Part shown: positions 63,796 to 64,000 of the stretch, in pieces | How the letters are laid out: each line of letters begins with the position of its first letter | Position numbering within the stretch: position 1 is the stretch's first letter | Assembly (NCBI GenBank): GCA_014871385.1 | Contig: CM026432.1 | Coordinates: 5,249,669 to 5,313,668, forward strand | Length of the DNA stretch: 64,000 nt | Origin: Ceratodon purpureus | Taxonomy: Eukaryota > Streptophyta > Bryopsida > Pseudoditrichales > Ditrichaceae | Direction: 5' to 3' | The notes under the pieces: generated by a model | What the model saw: the letters and a program-made list of their open reading frames with translations, nothing else | Told to the model about the DNA's origin: nothing | The model's database searches: none | Made by a program: the position numbers and the translations under genes

Positions 63796-64000
63796 ACAAA
63801 CCCCCAAGGTCCCCAAACTCATAATTAATACTCCAACCTGTTGATACTGGATTTGTCTACCTATTTCTTTGAGTTACATAGTATCTACCTTCGAGAGAAA
63901 TCAAGGTAGATCCATAATCAACACAACTCATTGTCTCCACCATCTAGCTACGTATTACTTCCAAGTTACCTACAGCCCAATCTTCAAGAGAAGGCAGGGC
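63796..64000 (-). other. Intron of the CCT delta gene running off the window
   Basis: An acceptor (RC of CT at 63794-63795) precedes the first visible exon. The remaining 200 bases contain no in-frame chaperonin sequence, so they are taken as intron. Confidence 0.6.

Overview
This window looks like nuclear DNA of a land plant, most likely a moss or other bryophyte. The genes are intron-rich with GT..AG splice sites. They encode plastid-targeted proteins (ClpD/ERD1, a CRR6-like NDH assembly factor, the acetolactate synthase regulatory subunit) and two TIR-NBS-LRR (TNL) receptors whose TIR sequences read like moss TNLs. Wide AT-rich spacers carry short inverted-repeat elements. The genus cannot be fixed without a database search. 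Exon boundaries were read by hand from frame continuity and splice consensus; for every multi-exon model with both ends in the window, the exon lengths add up to whole codons.

Layout. 1-5.6 kb: AT-rich sequence starting with the end of a transposon-like terminal repeat, a duplicated 132-bp segment, and a degenerate T-rich repeat. 5.9-11.2 kb (-): ClpD, 11 exons. 11.2-21.1 kb: long gene-poor stretch with a minisatellite, hairpins, a Stowaway-like MITE and a nested MITE insertion. 21.4-23.3 kb (+): CRR6-like gene, convergent with 23.9-24.9 kb (-), a putative thylakoid-lumen protein with GT-x-x-GEG repeats. 26.3-29.7 kb (-): a small coiled-coil gene and unresolved exon-like pieces. 30.2-31.3 kb (+): secreted LRR protein. 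33.7-35.4 kb (-): plastid membrane protein of unknown function. 36.8-37.0 kb: a near-perfect 229-bp hairpin. 37.8-41.9 kb (-): acetolactate synthase regulatory subunit with two ACT repeats, 12 exons. 43.8-48.1 kb and 51.9-56.5 kb (+): two tandem TNL receptor genes. 57.6-58.3 kb: a TIR element with a 4-bp target duplication. 60.7-64 kb (-): CCT delta chaperonin subunit, 5' end outside the window.

The most informative region is 41.9-60.2 kb. The acetolactate synthase gene and TNL1 are head to head. Two decayed copies of the acetolactate synthase start-codon region lie at about 48.8 kb and 59.8 kb. This suggests that a unit carrying the synthase 5' end, the TNL leader and the TNL was copied in tandem at least twice. 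It left two intact receptors and a third, truncated unit with no receptor. The two TNLs also differ by a cleanly present or absent intron at the TIR/NB-ARC boundary.

The plastid genes do not form an operon-like group. Their shared theme is chloroplast protein quality control, NDH assembly and branched-chain amino-acid synthesis. The TNLs are innate immune receptors.
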